DNA of 42,764 nt, from positions 126,969-169,732 of the forward strand of contig DSBM01000141.1 in NCBI GenBank assembly GCA_011049425.1, given 5' to 3'. Position 1 is the first letter of the stretch. Each line of letters opens with the position of its first letter. The DNA is from Candidatus Aminicenantes bacterium. Lineage in GTDB: Bacteria > Acidobacteriota > Aminicenantia > UBA2199. A program made the position numbers and the translations under genes. This document shows positions 41,328-42,764 of this stretch, one piece after another. The notes beneath the pieces are model-generated. The model saw only the letters and a list, made by a program, of their open reading frames with translations, was not told the origin of the DNA and did no database searches.

Positions 41328-42004
41328 AGCTTCACCCCCACAGCCAGAAAGGCGCCATCGTGACACCCGAGCCGTTGCTGGATCAGGTCCAGCCACTTCC
41401 CGACCAACGGCGGCCATTTCAAAGAAAATGGATATGCACAGGGAATTACCCGTACCCGGCCCAGGGGTCTCAGGAGATTGAGAAGTTCTTCAGCAGAAAA
41501 GAAACGCGCTGCCGCATAAGGCGAATCGGGTTGATGCATACGTGCCCGGTTGAATGGTGATTCCGCGTTTAATACCCCTAGAATCAATTTGCCGCCGAAT
41601 CGCGTACAACGAATCATCTCTCTGATTACAATTTCCGGGTTTTCGGCAAACTCCAGTGAGGTTATGGCCGCGGAAACATCGAAGCAATCGTCTCTGAAGG
41701 GAAGATCATGGGCATCGACTTGGTGAAAAGTCGCCCCCGGAACGGCTTTCTTTTGGGCAATGCCAACCATCTCCGCCGCGATATCTACTCCGGTCACGTG
41801 TAATCCCGCTTGGGCGAAAAAAAGGCTCCACCAGCCGGTACCGGAACCGATTTCCAGCAAAGTCCCTGCGCGGGGAATGCGTTTCAATAAACGCGATACG
41901 GCCTTTTTCTCGAGGATATCAAAGCGCCTGCCTTCATAACTCTCGTACCATTCGTCGTATCGGCCCGCCACCGCACCGAAATCAAAGCTTGTTTTCAAAT
42001 TCAT
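41306..42004 (-). CDS. Class I SAM-dependent methyltransferase
   Basis: 232 residues from the ATG at 42004, one base after the thiN stop. Motif I LEIGSGTG (50-57), an acidic residue in VTGVDIA, HQVDAHDLPF (motif II) and a post-motif region with EMIRCTRFGGKLILGVLN are the standard UbiE/Methyltransf_11 pattern. The substrate cannot be read. In-frame starts further upstream (up to 42049) would overlap thiN. It lies between a thiamine pyrophosphokinase and a thiamine-binding protein, which may point to a pyrimidine- or thiazole-related substrate, but methyltransferases of this type are widely distributed. Confidence 0.8.
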   Translation of the reverse strand: MNLKTSFDFGAVAGRYDEWYESYEGRRFDILEKKAVSRLLKRIPRAGTLLEIGSGTGWWSLFFAQAGLHVTGVDIAAEMVGIAQKKAVPGATFHQVDAHDLPFRDDCFDVSAAITSLEFAENPEIVIREMIRCTRFGGKLILGVLNAESPFNRARMHQPDSPYAAARFFSAEELLNLLRPLGRVRVIPCAYPFSLKWPPLVGKWLDLIQQRLGCHDGAFLAVGVKLCISRLN

Positions 42005-42005
42005 T

Positions 42006-42650
42006 TTAATCAAAACCATTTTCACGGCTGCATAAGAGCAAACCGCCACCTTCTACACGCAACCACGCCGGCGTGCCGGATACTCGATTACTGATTCCCC
42101 GGGTTCCCGGCGTCAAAGATTCACTGTTCAGGGAAAATTCAAGTCCCCGGGTGGTCACACCCCAAGCCTCGGGAAAGGGCACAAGGGACACCAGCCCGCC
42201 CGGCGGGACATCGATGCACGTAAGTATTTGGCCCTGCAAGGCACGGATGCGCATCCCGGTTTCGCGGATCTCCAAAATGCCGGGAAACCGTGACAGCAAG
42301 GAGATATGACCCAGCACATGGTCCGGTCTACCGCCGAAAGCCCCCAGCAATAAGACCCGGCCGGCGCCGCGATCTTGAGCGAGTTCCACCGCCAGTTCGG
42401 TATCGGTTTTGTCTTTGCGCCGGGGATGCCGGATCACTTCCGCCGCAGAATAACGGTCCAGCAAATCAGGGTCAAGGGAATCCATGTCACCGATGATCAC
42501 ATCCGGGATCAAACCCAGAGCGGCCAAGTGGCGGGCGCCGCCGTCGGCGGCCAACACCAGATCCGCCCGCCGTATCTGTTGCGCGACACATTCTGCGTCA
42601 CATAACACGCCGTTGCATACAACAATTGCAGTGATAAGTTTTTTTTTCAT
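42006..42650 (-). CDS. thiN: Thiamine pyrophosphokinase
   Basis: 214 residues. Motifs are AADGGARHL (34-42), PDVIIGDMDSLD (49-60), KDKTDTELAVE (79-89), GAFGGRPDHVLGHI and, near the C-terminus, GISNRVSG. These are the ATP-binding and thiamine-binding elements of the bacterial ThiN/TPK family, which pyrophosphorylates thiamine directly to TPP. ATG at 42650 follows AAAGAGA. It begins an operon with a methyltransferase and a YkoF-like protein. The ThiC-type gene lies 17 kb away. No TPP riboswitch fits in the short leader. Confidence 0.92.
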   Translation of the reverse strand: MKKKLITAIVVCNGVLCDAECVAQQIRRADLVLAADGGARHLAALGLIPDVIIGDMDSLDPDLLDRYSAAEVIRHPRRKDKTDTELAVELAQDRGAGRVLLLGAFGGRPDHVLGHISLLSRFPGILEIRETGMRIRALQGQILTCIDVPPGGLVSLVPFPEAWGVTTRGLEFSLNSESLTPGTRGISNRVSGTPAWLRVEGGGLLLCSRENGFD

Positions 42651-42690
42651 ATTCTCTTTGCGTTTACAGCCGGTGCGACGCTGCGAACCC

Positions 42691-42719
42691 AGATTAACAT
42701 GAATACGGAATCAGGCCAA
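42691..42719 (-). promoter_or_regulatory. Promoter of the thiN operon
   Basis: On the minus strand TTGGCC (42714-42719) and TAATCT (42691-42696) with a 17-base spacer. The leader would be about 34 bases, too short for a TPP riboswitch. Confidence 0.4.
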
Positions 42720-42764
42720 ATCCGTATGCATCATGCGGAACGGGCTTTGTTTTCCCGCTTACGC

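Noticed and set aside
41328-41417. Longer reading frame of the YkoF-like gene
   Set aside because: The extra residues are the antisense-frame reading of the methyltransferase end. The family match begins at the GTG at 41327, which has its own ribosome-binding site.
42731-42763. Possible C-terminal end (RKRENKARSA, stop) of another minus-strand gene at the right edge
   Set aside because: Only ten codons are visible and a second frame is also open there, so a gene cannot be supported.
1-42764. CRISPR arrays, insertion sequences, prophage and attachment sites
   Set aside because: No spaced direct repeats, transposase or integrase genes or terminal inverted repeats were seen. The single tRNA is not followed by a repeat of its 3' end in the part I checked.

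Overview
The window is a gene-dense, housekeeping-rich stretch of a Gram-negative bacterial chromosome with no mobile elements, CRISPR arrays or prophage. An outer membrane is implied by MsbA and by an outer-membrane beta-barrel protein. The mix of a complete type IV pilus motor operon with PilS/PilR, an MglA-type GTPase, a ThiC with a short length, a decaprenyl-phosphate phosphoribosyltransferase-like UbiA protein and unusual domain fusions suggests an uncultured or deep-branching lineage such as Acidobacteriota or Candidatus Aminicenantota. That placement is inference from gene content, not a phylogeny.

Layout. 1-4839 (minus): one operon reading hydroxyacid-dehydrogenase-like gene, pterin-binding protein, DUF465 protein, pssA, msbA and yicC (cut by the window edge), driven by a good sigma-70-type promoter that faces the queF promoter. 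5055-9784: queF (+), a GT4 glycosyltransferase (-), a type IV pilin-like gene (+) behind a near-perfect sigma-54 site, a lytic transglycosylase (-) and purH (+). 9756-17464 (minus): pilB-pilT-pilC-pilS-pilR-maf. 17533-25309 (minus): thiC, an MBL hydrolase, yebC, ruvC, ruvA, ruvB, a UbiA-type prenyltransferase, an unknown alpha-helical protein and an outer-membrane barrel. 25464-25549: tRNA-Leu(UAA). 25636-28072 (+): LysE-type exporter, YchF-like GTPase and a short exported binding-protein-like ORF. 28117-30104 (-): a GT2 glycosyltransferase and a YciB-like/Nudix fusion. 30267-34198 (+): B12-type radical SAM protein, MglA-like GTPase and YifB. 34188-40855 (-): PlsB-like acyltransferase, a giant MurG-MurJ fusion, MraY and an unknown membrane protein. 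41061-42650 (-): thiamine pyrophosphokinase, a methyltransferase and a small YkoF-like thiamine/HMP-binding protein.

The most striking item is the 1256-residue protein at 35913-39683. It carries in one reading frame a full MurG (lipid II synthesis), a degenerate FHA-like domain, a full MurJ (lipid II flippase) and a C-terminal HEAT-like helical region, and it lies two bases upstream of mraY. If expressed as read, it physically couples the last cytoplasmic step of peptidoglycan precursor synthesis to its export.

Other points of interest are a sigma-54 promoter before the pilin gene with PilS/PilR encoded nearby, a YciB-like membrane domain fused to a Nudix hydrolase, several genes whose -10 box lies only 5-10 bases from the start codon (likely leaderless mRNAs), and family members lacking expected catalytic or metal-binding residues (hydroxyacid dehydrogenase, YifB, MraY, the ABC signature of MsbA).
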